Position numbers and translations under genes: made by a program. Below the pieces are notes generated by a model. That model had not been told where the DNA came from and searched no databases. It was given only the letters and a program-made list of their open reading frames with translations. From Pochonia chlamydosporia 170 (taxonomy: Eukaryota; Ascomycota; Sordariomycetes; Hypocreales; Clavicipitaceae), in NCBI RefSeq assembly GCF_001653235.2, contig NC_035790.1:1302001-1366000 (forward strand): DNA of 64,000 nt, read 5' to 3'. Positions 38,994-50,266 of this stretch are shown here, piece after piece. Each line of letters opens with the position of its first letter. The stretch's first letter is position 1.

Positions 38994-40214
38994 TGTGTTA
39001 TTTCAGCCGTCTATTACACTAAATGATTAAAAAGGGTAGTAAAAAGATGTTCTATAAGGAAGAAGGAATACAATCGAATGTGAAATCCCACAGACGGTGG
39101 CGGGACACAGAAGAAAGAATGGCTCCAAAGAGAGAGTTGTGGCTGCTTTGAATGCAGTTGTGCTTGATGATTGCTTCATGGTCAATGGGATCGCCATAAG
39201 CATTTATATATCATCTTGAAGCTTCTTTTGCAGGGCTATGATTATTGAATCAATGTTCTTCATGCAGTCAATATACCCACTGGCAAAGGAGCTAGTGGTG
39301 GTTGTTCGAGGGAGAGAGTCGAAGACGGACACCAAAATAGGCAAGTTGAGTCGGGAAGGGGCGGGAAGGGCGTGATCAATTGATGGCCCCTGAAGCTGGG
39401 ATCCAAACCATCAATCATCACGACCATATCAAATCGGCAAATTAACCAACCAGCCAAGCCAAGGGAGATTACGACACAACACAGTCCAGTCATACGTGCA
39501 ACACCCGTAGCCAATTTTGCAAACCAAGATATGCACCAGCAATAAATATCACTAACCACCTCCCATCCTGCCCACTGCCCGGTGCCCTTCAACCTAGGGG
39601 CATACGTCCAGTGAATTGCACCTACTCGCACTCAGCTACTACTGCTTTAGTCATCACTTGGAAACCATGTCACAGGAATGTGTACTTATAACGAGCCCAT
39701 TCAATAAAGTCAAGTTGCCATTGATCTGGCTCCCAAGAGGTCCATGACCCTGGATCCAAAGGAAGAGCCTGCTCCACCTGTAAATCGCCCTCGGTGCTCT
39801 CAGCTAACAGCTACTCTCCTAAACACACCTGCAAGAAACTTGCCCTTCTCTCATAACATAATCTACATCCATTCATTCATTCATGAGCTCCGTCTCATTC
39901 TCCTACACCTACCACATCATGCAAATGCGTCAACGCGCACAAATAAGTTAGGGTATCAAGACACTGTGACAAACTAATCCTCCCAAAGGTTCATCTCCGC
40001 CCCAAGACGGAGGACACGATGAAAATGAAGCTCAAAAGCAACAACAATAAAGAGCAATGACGCCAAAGTTACCAACCCCGCATAAACCATTAACGCAATC
40101 CAGTTCCGCTGTTCATCATACTTCGTATCGGGAGCTAATGCAAAAAGAGCTCTCCTCTCTTTATTGAATGCAACGTGAAATGCCCGCTACGCTGTTTGCA
40201 AGCCCTTTCATTCT
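38994..40214. other. Intergenic spacer, about 1.2 kb
   Basis: It holds the promoter of the Thr-rich protein gene and the 3' flank of the Ser/Pro-rich gene, both on the minus strand. No gene is supported; the 123-codon minus frame at 39260-39631 has no domain or splice support. Confidence 0.5.
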
Positions 40215-41198
40215 CTAGTCCTCCCAAATCGTCTCCAGGTCCAGGTCCCCACGTCGCTCGGCTCCGCAAACACTCCATCGCTTGCGCTTGTCTCTTGGCC
40301 CAAAGCTGAGAGTCCTGCCTCGAGGGGGAGCATCCATCGACGGTCGGCCTTTAGAGTCGGACGAATCAGCCCCATCTGCGGCATCTGCGGCAGCTTTGAG
40401 CTGGGCTAGTCTCTCTGCCTCTAATGCTGCCTCTTCGGCGTCTGGGGAGTCAGGAATTGTCTCCAAGCTTGATATACTAGGACTGCGTGATCGAGCCGAC
40501 GTCGGCGTCGATGGTATGGAGGACAGGCTGCCGCCATAGCCCATTGACAAGGCATCATATCCTCTTAATGAAGACGCTGAGGAAACAGATGATGGAGTCG
40601 AAGGCAATAATGAGAGGGAACTGGAGCTCGGTGGCGGCACACTCCGAAAAGGAGAGGAAGACCTCCTAAGTCGACTCGACGACACAATGGGTGGTCCGAA
40701 AACCGGTGAACTGCTTCGGTCCGGCTGCTTCTTTTCATGATCGAGAACACTCGTTCGAACGGGGGAAATAGCCGGAAAAGCTTCGTCGACAGGCTTTCTT
40801 GGTGTCCGAACACGGCTCGGGGAGCCAGAATTGGAGGGACTCGCTGGTCGTAACTGGGGCGAGTACAGGATGCGGCCAGAGCCGCTGACTCCAGGCATAG
40901 ATTGAGTTCGTGACATGGGCGAAGCGAGGCTGGCGGCGGACCGTGAACGTGAATGGCCTCCAGACAGAGGAGACGCAGTACGTGGCCTATATGGCAGGGC
41001 AACTGAGGGTGAAGGGCCCCATGATGGCGAAATTGGTGAGGTCGGATTCGGGTCCGTACTTCGTCGGATAGTAGGCGGTTTCCTGACCATATCCAGGTCC
41101 AACGGGGGAATAGCGTTTGGATTGCTGCTGAGAAGTAGAGAGGGAACAGGTGAGGACTTGAACGCCTCCATGCGCTCCGTCTCAGGAACGGGCTCCAT
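40215..41198 (-). CDS. Basic Ser/Pro-rich low-complexity protein
   Basis: A single open frame of 327 residues, starting MEPVPETERMEAF and ending ETIWED. It is almost wholly disordered: Ser, Pro and Arg dominate, with many SPxR/RSxS phosphorylation-like sites, an Ala/Glu helix-like patch (AEEAALEAERLAQLKAAADA) near 265-285 and a basic cluster (RDKRKRW) before the acidic end. The first residues up to about 50 and the last 50 are the least repetitive and may carry conserved motifs. No membrane segment or known domain is seen. Fungal databases often call such proteins 'basic proline-rich'; this says nothing about function. An upstream coding exon cannot be excluded. Confidence 0.7.
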   Translation of the reverse strand: MEPVPETERMEAFKSSPVPSLLLSSNPNAIPPLDLDMVRKPPTIRRSTDPNPTSPISPSWGPSPSVALPYRPRTASPLSGGHSRSRSAASLASPMSRTQSMPGVSGSGRILYSPQLRPASPSNSGSPSRVRTPRKPVDEAFPAISPVRTSVLDHEKKQPDRSSSPVFGPPIVSSSRLRRSSSPFRSVPPPSSSSLSLLPSTPSSVSSASSLRGYDALSMGYGGSLSSIPSTPTSARSRSPSISSLETIPDSPDAEEAALEAERLAQLKAAADAADGADSSDSKGRPSMDAPPRGRTLSFGPRDKRKRWSVCGAERRGDLDLETIWED

Positions 41199-44100
41199 TA
41201 GATACAGGGAGCTGCATGCGGGTCAAGGCGGACAACCTTTGCCGGGAGAATGCTGAGAAAATATGTGTCCTTAGGTGCGGAGGTGGCGGGCAAAAAAACT
41301 CCGTAGCGGTGAGTTGGGAGTCGAGACGTCGGAAATTCGCCTATTGTTTTAACCTCGTCGTCAAACAGTCGCGGTTGCCCGAAATCAAAGCGTCTCAGTC
41401 GGTGGAGTGTCAAGCGCGACCTTGACAGGGAACAGGCGAGAAGCTGTGGCCGTGTCTCCCGTCCAGAGTGCTCCGGACAGGTAAGGGCCAGGTTGCTGGC
41501 GGGTACGTATTCTGCACGGTGGATCTCCTTCACAGTACTTGTGTCGAAAGGCGGTTAAAAAGCTCAGGGCAAACCGAGACCAGCGGCGGCAAAAAGACAA
41601 AGGACGGAATGGAAAGGAGAGATGAACGATGGGGAGAAGGAGCAGACGAAAGGGTTATGTTCTCCTGAAGTGTGAGGAAAACAAACACAAGCAATCAGAA
41701 GGCAGGCAGCCAGTAGGTGTGAGCCGAGACCCTTCGAGTCAGCGTTAGACTCATGCGCTATGCAACTTCAGTTCAGTGGATCTTTCAATGTTGCTGTTGG
41801 TGGGCCACGGAACATTCCTGGCATCGACCTGGACAATTCTGGGGCAAAGTTGCGGGCCAAAAATAAACACCACGAAGCGGCAGAAGTTTGGACTTGTTTC
41901 GATCTCCGCTCTTGGTTCGCCTTCCCGCCTCCTGCCACTGGTAGCGTCACGAAATCGGCGAGGCGTCGTAACCGAAGCTTGGGGGAGTATCACTCGTATC
42001 CCGACGACAAGGCAGAGGCCGGCACAAACAGACACAGACACCAGGGACTGTTTGCCGACACCAAGGGTTGAGGCTGATGCGACCTGCTGCGACAATTTCT
42101 GGTCCACAGCTTGTACGACGACAGGGGGAAAAGGCTCAGGTCGGGCGGACGTTTGACTTTTGACTGGCCAGACCGAAATCTAATCGCTGAGAGCTGTGGA
42201 GGCCACACTGCTTGCTCCCTGCAGGTGAGATGCCAAGCAGGTTGACGCGGGAGCAGTGTCAGACCTGAGAGCCGGGTGGGCGGTTGACGGTGTGTGGGTG
42301 AAGGAGGCAAAAGCAGACTGGAGACAAGAAGCAAGATGGAGTGATTAGAGTGACTGGAGTCAATGAGTTAAGTGATTGGGAGGGCAATTGTAATAGATCG
42401 TCGTGCACGTTTCTAGTTTGTGGATTCAAATTGAATCACGGGTCTGGTGCTGGGGTGACTGCCTTTATCAGCAGGTGACATCTGCTCTTTCCTTCCCAAC
42501 AGGCAATCAACGTGTGGGGGAAGGAGGGACCTGCGTTGTTCGCCCTCGTTGGGTCTTGCACTTTTGCCCGCATCAAAGGCGTCAACCGGCGCCTCATGCA
42601 TTGCATTGTGCTTGACACGATACTTCATGCATTGGTGCTCGTCCTGTTCATCCCTTTGTTGCCATCTTTTGGCTCAATCAGACTGATCCATTTGCGCCAT
42701 CCAACTCAATTCAATTCTTTCAACTTTGCAGAATACTATCTGAATGCTAACTGAATTGTTGCAGATCTCAAGGGTCCTGTTCCCACCACGTCTACCAACG
42801 AACGCACAGATGGCCTAGTTGCACTTGGCAAGTAAGTTGCTCTCAAACTCTAGCAGGGTCACAAAGCACCGTCTATGAACTAAGGCTTATCCCGGCAGTC
42901 CAGACTCCAGAAACCGTGGCGAAAAAACGTATCACCAACGAACTTGAGGACATGGCATGAGCAAATTTTGAACATGTCGTCAAAGGCGCATCGGCAAAAC
43001 CGGAGTCCAGACGCTGTTCCTAAATCTCGAACACTTTCGCCGACGAGTCCATGGCTTTGACGTTTGACTGCCAAGGGCCAGTTGGTGATATGGATCGTTC
43101 GGGACCAGCGCTGCCATCACCTGTCCTCCCACGACGTTGTGATCTCTGTGGCCGTGCCGACATTCGGACAGTGGCTGGTTGTCTGCCAAGCACCCCCAAC
43201 AAGACAGGACAGGGTCCTCGTCTCACAGTGGCATGCCATCTCTTGACCCGTAGTCTTTGTCGCTAATCTCGCAAAGGCGCAACGTTCCAGGCGATGATCG
43301 GGTTTAAAGCTCCTGTGATCCACTGCCCGTTGCGGAGTCTCGCCCAATCCCCGACTCACGCCAACACGCCTTTGCCTTTACGTTTAACGCCGCTGTCGCC
43401 ATGTCACACTCTCACACACGCCTTTTACCTAAGCCATGCAGCGAGGCGCACGTCTTGCCCAATCAGTTAGTCTTTTGGGTCGCAGACATGGCTGTAACCG
43501 GCATGTTCCTGACTCGCCCCTAGATTCAGTGAGTCTGTCGCACATGAGCTAGCTTGATGATAGTTCCCAGCCGTCTCAGTACGCAAGATAGAAAGCGTGC
43601 CATCTCATGTACATTCAATATACCACGCTGGTGCAAAGAACCACTGGGGCAGTCTACGCATCTTGGGGTACCGAGTCCCAACTTGGCGCTACCAGCTTGA
43701 CCTGATTCACTAGCGTCCGGTCAAATACCAGCCAAGCTTCTTGGGCAGGCAGTCCTTGAGACGACTTCTTCCCTCAGCACGCCAAAGCCCAATCGCTGTG
43801 AGGGGCCACTCAACAAATGATACTACACTCCCTGCACTTTGTAATTGTATTCGGTGCCATGTTTTAAGTGTATACTTGCTTAGCTCTTGACTAATGCGTT
43901 TGCTGCAGTACAAGCCGTAGTCACATCGTATCGGAATCTAGAATACGTGTAAGAACTTGTAACATTGACGTGACGAACAGCTTGTCTGGAGCCACAGCAC
44001 CCGACAAAACATCCGTGCCGGACATTTGCGTCATGTTTCTATTGCGTTTGGGCAGTGCAGCAATTCGACCCATGTGATATCCGGATGCAGAATTCGGCGA

Positions 44101-44616
44101 CACCATTGGTATCAGCATTTGGTCTTGGAGCTGCCGCCATTGACAGGTGTTTCTCTGCAGCTAGCCGATTAAACTGAATATGGTTATTGTGATGAGACAA
44201 CACCCATGATCCGAACGATGGGTGGCTTGGACATGAATGGCGCCTCTACCGCTGCTGTGGTCTCGTCACATTTGCGTTGTTTGGGGTGTAAGCGGTGTTG
44301 CATTGAAGGGTGCTTTCACGCTTGCTGCATCTGCCCGTATGTGATTTGCGAAGTGAGATCTCGACAGTGAGTCAAGGGACATTTGTGTAGGGATGTAATC
44401 ATTTGGTTCAAAGTTGCATACTATCAAGAAGCAAATCCATCCATTTCGTGAGTCTCCGTATAGCGGCCAGCTAGCTCAGCTTCACCACGTCAGTCTGTTC
44501 TTCTAACATCCCTCCATTCATTAGTGCTCAGCCAAGTACCACGTCTCCCTTGATTATCACAATACTTCTGTTACGATCCTCACTATTGCCGATTTCAGAA
44601 CGTAATACCACTGGCG
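41199..44616. other. Intergenic, about 3.4 kb, no supported gene
   Basis: Short overlapping frames only (all under 130 codons). The part nearest 41199 is probably promoter and leader of the Ser/Pro-rich gene. I see no repeats or mobile-element features. Confidence 0.5.
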
Positions 44617-46044
44617 TTACCTGCATTCTACTTCGGGGCTGTGCAACGCTTCATGGTCAACGTACACCGGATCCATCAGATCTTCCTCGAATTCTCTGGC
44701 ATTGGGCCACTCTATGGTAATGAGACTGTGGCATCTCATCACCATGTCATCCACTTCTACTGCCAATGTGAACATGTCACGAAGATCATCATCAATTGCG
44801 AATTGATGATGACCTTGCTTCATCTGACACGATACCCAGTCGACAAACGGGCAGTCTTTCCGTTTCATTTCTCTCGCAATGCCTTTTCTCAGTGGTTCCA
44901 GAAGAGTCCAATCTTGTATGAACCATGTCCATAAAGCACTTATGCCTGACGAGTTCCGGCTTGCTTCTACAGGGTAGTAGATATTGTTAGCAATAAACCT
45001 ATATTTGGCCATTGGTTCATGCCAACTTACTAAAAATAAAATTTCTCATCATCTTAAGGCTGTTCGTGGCTTTGAGTAGGTTATTGCCGCCTATAGACCA
45101 AAAAATAATGTCGGTAACATCTCGCCATAGGCGAGTTTCGATTATGTAACTGCCATATTGAATTTGTTTCAAGGTTTTATCTTCCATGTCTTCCTTCTTG
45201 ATCGATAAACGGATGCTCTTGCTCTGCGGGAGATCTGCGAACTTTATCTCCGGTCCGTCCTCAAGGACGGACCTTGCTATGCGTCGAATCTTAAACTGCA
45301 AATTCCTCCATTTTGATCGAAATCTCATTTCAAAAAGGCCACTCTCTCTTTCTGTTTGTACAGAAGCTACAAGACCTTTAGTCGCAGTCTCTTTTGTGGC
45401 GTCGGGGGAATTAAAGCATCCTGACACGAGCCAGAATCGGGAAGAAGATAAATAGGTCCTACCATTTTCCGAATCATTTGCGGCACTAGCCTTCGGGGTA
45501 TTATTCAGAACTTCGGCCATCTTTTGTTGACCGACCTTCAAAGTCACTATTAAGCTCTTGTTCACTGGACTTATTGAGCCGTCGGTACTTGTATCGTTGT
45601 CTGAATCTGCGTTACGACCCAGTAAGTTTAGGGGATAACTTCAGAAAAGAATGATTCCAACTTACCAGTTTCTTCCACGCTGCAATTCTCCTCTCTGGAT
45701 GAGTGGATGACATCCAGTTTCTCGAGCCGTCTCGCAGCAGGTACGATACCGTGGTCACCAGTTCTCACTACAATGGTGTCGGGTATTATGCTTTCTAGGA
45801 GTGGTGATAAGGAAGCTTGTCGGCTCATTTCAAAGAACCCATGCCAAGAGGCAGACCTCTTTGGTCCAGGTGATGTTTTGCTTTTCTTTCTTTGTAATGT
45901 TTTTTCGAAGTTCTTGTTCTTCTGGAGCGGGCGACTGGCTGCCAGCCGGCACTTCACCTGTTGCAAACGGCAATTACTTGGCAGCTGGCACGTGCAAAGG
46001 CTCTGTGAATGTTTCGAGTATAAATTTGTTTTGTGACGTTGCAT
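44617..46044 (-). CDS. Orphan gene divergent from the Hsp70-like gene
   Basis: Three exons (46044-45666, 45606-45031, 44966-44617) join in frame across GTAAGT introns of 59 and 64 nt to give 434 residues. If translation starts at the internal ATG at 45828 (MSRQASLSPLL) the protein has 362. The first 70 residues of the long form are basic and Cys/Gln-rich and may be leader sequence. The middle holds a SLIVTLKVGQQKMAEVL segment and a Lys/Arg-rich region; the C-terminal exon is rich in aromatic and acidic residues (WTWFIQDWTLLEPLRKGI, FEEDLMDPVYVDHEAL). No signal peptide, membrane helix or domain is recognised. Its start is only 157 bp from that of the Hsp70-like gene, so the two may share a promoter. 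Function unknown. Confidence 0.65.
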
Positions 46045-46201
46045 AATTACATGTAGACACCTATGAACTTACCTACCTACCTAGGTAGGTACACGACTTC
46101 GCTCATCACCACTTTCACAGCCTTATTGCAGCGTCATCTCTATGAAGCACCCAGGTAAGTAGGTCATAGCAGCCCTACTCCGTAATAAACGGCTACACAT
46201 A
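46045..46201. promoter_or_regulatory. Short divergent promoter between the orphan and Hsp70-like genes
   Basis: 157 bp that must serve both genes if the long orphan start is used. It contains an exact TACCTAGGTA palindrome (46078-46087) within a run of CCTA/TAGG units, and one TACTCCGTA (46176-46184) just 18 bp before the Hsp70-like ATG. Confidence 0.5.
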
Positions 46202-48513
46202 ATGAGCGAATATATCATTATCGGTATCGATTTCGGAACCTGGTAAGTCCTTCTCTAAGCCAACTACTCTCACATTCCTAACCAGTCAAGCAACTCCAAA
46301 GTTGCATGGGCAACATCAAAAGAACCAGATCAAATCCACGTCGTCACAGACTGGAAATCCGTCAAAAGTGCCTCCCTTTCAACCGAAATAGTACCGACGC
46401 TCATTCAATACACTGAAACTCACCCATCAGTAAAATGGGGTTTCTCAGTATCTCACAGAGATAAGGCTATCCAACTTTCCAAGTTTCTCCTTTTAGAAGA
46501 ACGACATGTTCCTGGTTCAATACTTGCACTACCCGAATTTAAACGAGCCAAGAGGCTGCAAAACAGAGCCAAAATGGACTCCACAGTAATTGTCGCCGAC
46601 TTTCTGAAGAAACTATGGAATTGTGCCATTGAATCTATCGGAGAGACGTTGCCGGCAAACACCATCGCCAAGACACGTTTCCATATTGTCGTGACCCTGC
46701 CTGATATGTGGCCATATTATGGCCAAAGGGCTATGAAGAATGCCATGCGAACTGCAGGCATTTTAGCAGAACGACCATGTGGGAAGACTGGACTTCGGTT
46801 CCTTACAGAGCCAGAAGCGACAGCTTTGGCACTCGTCTCAAAGAGGTCTCAGACTTCACATGGGCTGGGCATCGGCGTACATTAAGTTCATTAAGACTCT
46901 CGTCTGCTTTCCNNNNNNNNNNNNNNNNNNCTAGGTTGGGGACATACTTATGGTTTGTGTGGTAGGCGGCGCAACTGTGGTATGTAACCGTATCTCCAGC
47001 CCTTCAATGTAAGTTTGCGGCTGACCATGAAGTTTAGGAACTCAAAAGCTACGAAGTGGAAGGAAAATCTCCAGTCGTTTTAAAGGAATGCGTCAGAGGT
47101 TGTAGTAAGTTCGCAGGATCGTTTCCCTGTGGAAAAGACCTATACTAATTGGTAGGTGTCGTTTATGGTGGACTATTCCTGGAGCAACGTTTTCTGAATC
47201 TCATCAAGAAAAAGGCGCCAAGTAACGGAGGTCTAAGCGAAGGAATAAAGAGGAAAATCCTAGATAAGGACTGGGGACAAACCATATTGCCACAGTTTAG
47301 TGGCCAGAAAAAGCGGTACTGGACAGTTGCTTTGGCTCACCCATCGTCTTCAAATAGGCCGTCGAAGGCGGTCTCGGTTAACCCGTGAGTAAATAAAGTA
47401 TCTTTTTTTTCTTGTTTTACACTGCTAAAAAGACTTAGAGCCGAGATGTCAGAAGTCTTTGAACTTCTTGGAGAGAAAGTCCAAGCATTGGTGAAGAACC
47501 AAGTCTGTGCAGTGGAGGAGAAATGTCCCAGCAAGAAGCTAAAAGTATGCGATTTAGAATTGATCCCGTCTGTTTCTACTCCTTGGTACTCCTTGGAAGG
47601 TGCTTAACATCTCGTTCAGTTAGTCCTTCTTGGTGGCGGATTAGGATGCAGTCCGTATGTAAAGCGAATCTTTCACGACCTACTGGGAAGAGTAACAGTT
47701 GTGGAGGCCAAAGACGAGAAGCGGCAAGTTAGCTGAGTCCAAAGCTGCCTGAAGTCCCCGTCTAACCATAAAATTCCAGTTGGGACGCTGCCTGTCGAGG
47801 AGCAGTCCTGCATGGTACACAGTCTCTGGGCTGCAAATGCCTCATCGTCGGACAGTGACTGGCATCTCGAATTCCACGAGTACACTACGGGGTCAAGTGC
47901 CGCGTACCTTGGCGAGCATCACGGCATAAATTGGCCGATAGAATTCAGGACGAAATCTCTCGCAAATGGGTATTGTCGAATAAGATTATTTGGTTTATCC
48001 CCGAGGTAGGACACTTCCCGGTCCTTTTGTAGAGACCTGCTTCCCTTTGGAGTTCCGCCTCTTTGAACCATCTTCACAAAAAGACAAAGCCTTGGCCAAA
48101 TACCCAAATTGTAAAATTAAAGGAAAATAAAGGAGGAGTCAACTGAAAACAGAATTATTGACTAACAAGGGTCATAGAATGATATCGTTTCTTCAGAAAC
48201 CCGTGTTCGGAGGCAGATTTCTGTCTACATCACCGACAACGTCGCCGAAGTCACCGACCAGATATTCGTATCATCAGAAACCAAACTTCCTTCGGTCGCA
48301 GATTCATCAGTATCGCCTTACTGCACAATAAAATGGCAAAAGACTACCGGTATGGGCATCTTGCCAACTATGATGAATGATCGTGGTCAGATTTACCATC
48401 ATCTGGAGTACGAAATAGAAGCCCATTGGGATGAATGTGCCGGCGTTTTATTTCAGGTGTACTACAAGAACAAAGAGGTGCCGCAGCGATATTTACACGT
48501 TGAATATCATTGA
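46202..48513 (+). CDS. Hsp70-like (actin-fold) ATPase, many introns, integrity uncertain
   Basis: My model has ten exons: 46202-46242, 46291-46876, 46935-46979, 47038-47104, 47156-47384, 47439-47544, 47620-47723, 47780-47814, 47881-48005 and 48178-48513, giving 557 residues, normal for fungal Hsp70-like proteins. Landmarks are IGIDFGTCNSKVAWA (phosphate 1), TLPDMWPY, FLTEPEATALAL, VGGATVELKSYEV (phosphate 2), VLLGGGLGCSPYVKR (adenosine motif) and CRGAVL. There is no substrate-binding domain or EEVD tail, as in this fungal branch. Three junctions need care: the intron 46877-46934 contains the assembly gap; the intron 47724-47779 uses a GC donor (GCAAGT); and an in-frame TGA at 47856-47858 is avoided only if 47815-47880 is an intron. 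If it is not, this is a pseudogene. The cellular role of these proteins is not established. Confidence 0.75.
46913..46930. other. Assembly gap (18 N)
   Basis: Eighteen undetermined bases. In the model given for the Hsp70-like gene they fall inside an intron, between the GTACAT donor at 46877 and the CTAG acceptor ending at 46934; the true length is unknown. Confidence 1.
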
Positions 48514-48766
48514 TTGGGAATACATTCGATGCTACCGCCGATATTGAGCGCTTATTCTACTACCTATAGCAGAATGTATTCACCACAGTTGAGCATATGC
48601 CCATCTACCGCGAGATATGATATTACAAAATGATACACTACGGTATATCTCAATACAATGCACGGCAATGCACGTAGAATCTTTGCTTCGCCAAATACTT
48701 CAGTTTCCCGCTTAGACTCGGGTGAAAATATATTATAGCCCGCTAATCATAAGATTCATAATCATT

Positions 48767-50266
48767 TCATACATCCTCCAACTTAATGTCCTCCTGCCGG
48801 ATAGGCAGCTCACCTTGCAACGTACTCGCCACTTCCTCCTTAGAGCCAAGTTCCCCATTTGTGACTGCACCCTCCCTGATGTGTTTATACACCCTAATCG
48901 TATGGTCCTGTCCTGCACTTGCCATCGTCTCGCCATTAACGTCGACCCAGAAGCAAATGCCCTTGTGACCCGTAGGCACTCGCTGCAGTATCTCTTTATT
49001 CTTTACATCCCAAAGCACGATATCCCCATCTTCGCTTGCTGATGCAATGAACGGCTCATTGTCCAGGACTGCAAAGCAGCCGCCAATGGCAAATTTCTCG
49101 TTTCGATGGCCCTGGTAAGTCTTCTTCACGGTGCCAGCTACGTAGTCCCATAGACGTATGCAGTTGTCGAGGTTAAATGCTAGGACGTAGCGGCCGTTGG
49201 GGGAGAAGCAGACGTTTGTGACGGCTGGGTTGTCCTCGTGGACGAGTGTTCGGAGGCATTGGCCGGTTGAGGTGTCCCATACTCGGCTGTGCATGGTCAG
49301 TACCACTTATCCAACGTTTCAAATCAAATACAGGTATGCTTACATGAGACCGTCGGTTGAGCAGCTCACAACCAAAGTGCCGTCTCGACAAAAGTCGATG
49401 CCACTGACAGGGTCGCTGTGAGCTGGTAAACTTCTCATCAGTCGTCCAGCTCGGACATCCCACAGAAACACCGCTTCGTCATAAGATCCACTAGCTAGTA
49501 TATTCCCCTTTGGTGAGAATGCCAAGCAGTGGATGTAGTTGTGATGGCCTCGTAACGCAGCCATTTCCTGGCCAGCAATAGTCTTCCGCGTCGTCGTTTT
49601 TGGTCGCCCTGTCACCCGGTCCCATAACCGAATAGCCTTGTCATCAGAGCCGCTCGCCAGTGTATTGCTATCTGGTGTCCAGGCGACACAGCTCACACCA
49701 GCCATGTGGCCAACAAGCGTGTCCATATGCGCGCCGGTGGCCGCATCCCACAGCTTGAGAGTCCCATCTGCGGAAGCTGATGCAATGAACTTGCCGTTGG
49801 GTGATATCCGAACCTGCGAAACGGGCCCTGTATGTCCATGTAGCGCTAGACGCGGCCTGTAGTTGGGTTTCAACGGCTGCTGCTGAGGTGTTTGCTGTCG
49901 TGGACGAGGTGAATATGATTCTGTTCGCGTGCGATCCGACGATGTGGAGGACCGTCGGCGAGAGCGCGTTCGGGACTGAGGTGGTGATTCTGATCGCGTG
50001 CTAGATCCCGAACTGGATATTGATCTCGACCGTCTCCTTGAGCGAGATCGCGATGAATAACCCTTGTTTGAGCCCGTGGCACTGGGACTTCTTGTCACGT
50101 CATAGCCTGACTGTGAAAGATCGCGAATCTCTCGCGACCTGGCTTCCGAGCGCTTTCTGTCATTGGGAGACGCGTCCGGTGAGCTTGAACGATGTGATGA
50201 GTCGTCACGGGTCTTTCGCCGCTTAGAGGGAGGTGTGCCGCCAGCAAGCTCATCTGTCGAATCCAT
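48767..50266 (-). CDS. WD40 protein, WDR5/Swd3-like, with Arg/Ser-rich N-terminus
   Basis: Two exons (50266-49344 and 49286-48767) give 480 residues; the intron splits the Ile of STDGLIRVWD. Residues 1 to about 130 are disordered and rich in RS/SR dipeptides with a KRRKTR basic cluster, suggesting nuclear localisation. From about 138 on come seven WD repeats, for example GHTGPVSQVRISPNGKFIAS...LKLWD, GHMAGVSCVAW...IRLWD and GHHNYIHCLAFSPKGNILAS...VFLWD, forming one propeller. This order of repeats, including CFSPNGRYVLAFNLDNCIRL and NEKFAIGGCF late in the protein, matches WDR5/Swd3, the scaffold of the Set1/COMPASS histone H3K4 methyltransferase. It is convergent with the Hsp70-like gene, 253 bp apart. 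Confidence 0.92.

Noticed and set aside
44461..44520. Possible tRNA (TAGCTCAG box)
   Set aside because: A D-arm-like string is present, but no matching T-arm (GGTTCRAAYCC) or acceptor stem could be found.
46243..46290. Frameshift at the first intron of the Hsp70-like gene
   Set aside because: Using the CCAG at 46285 breaks the frame, but the AAG acceptor ending at 46290 gives IDFGTCNSKVAWA in phase.
48006..48177. Frameshift in the 3' part of the Hsp70-like gene
   Set aside because: An alternative frame (RTLPGPFVETCFPLEF) looked like coding sequence and suggested a frameshift, but a single 172-nt intron with GTAGGA, TGACTAAC and CATAG joins both sides in phase 0 and explains the region without a mutation.
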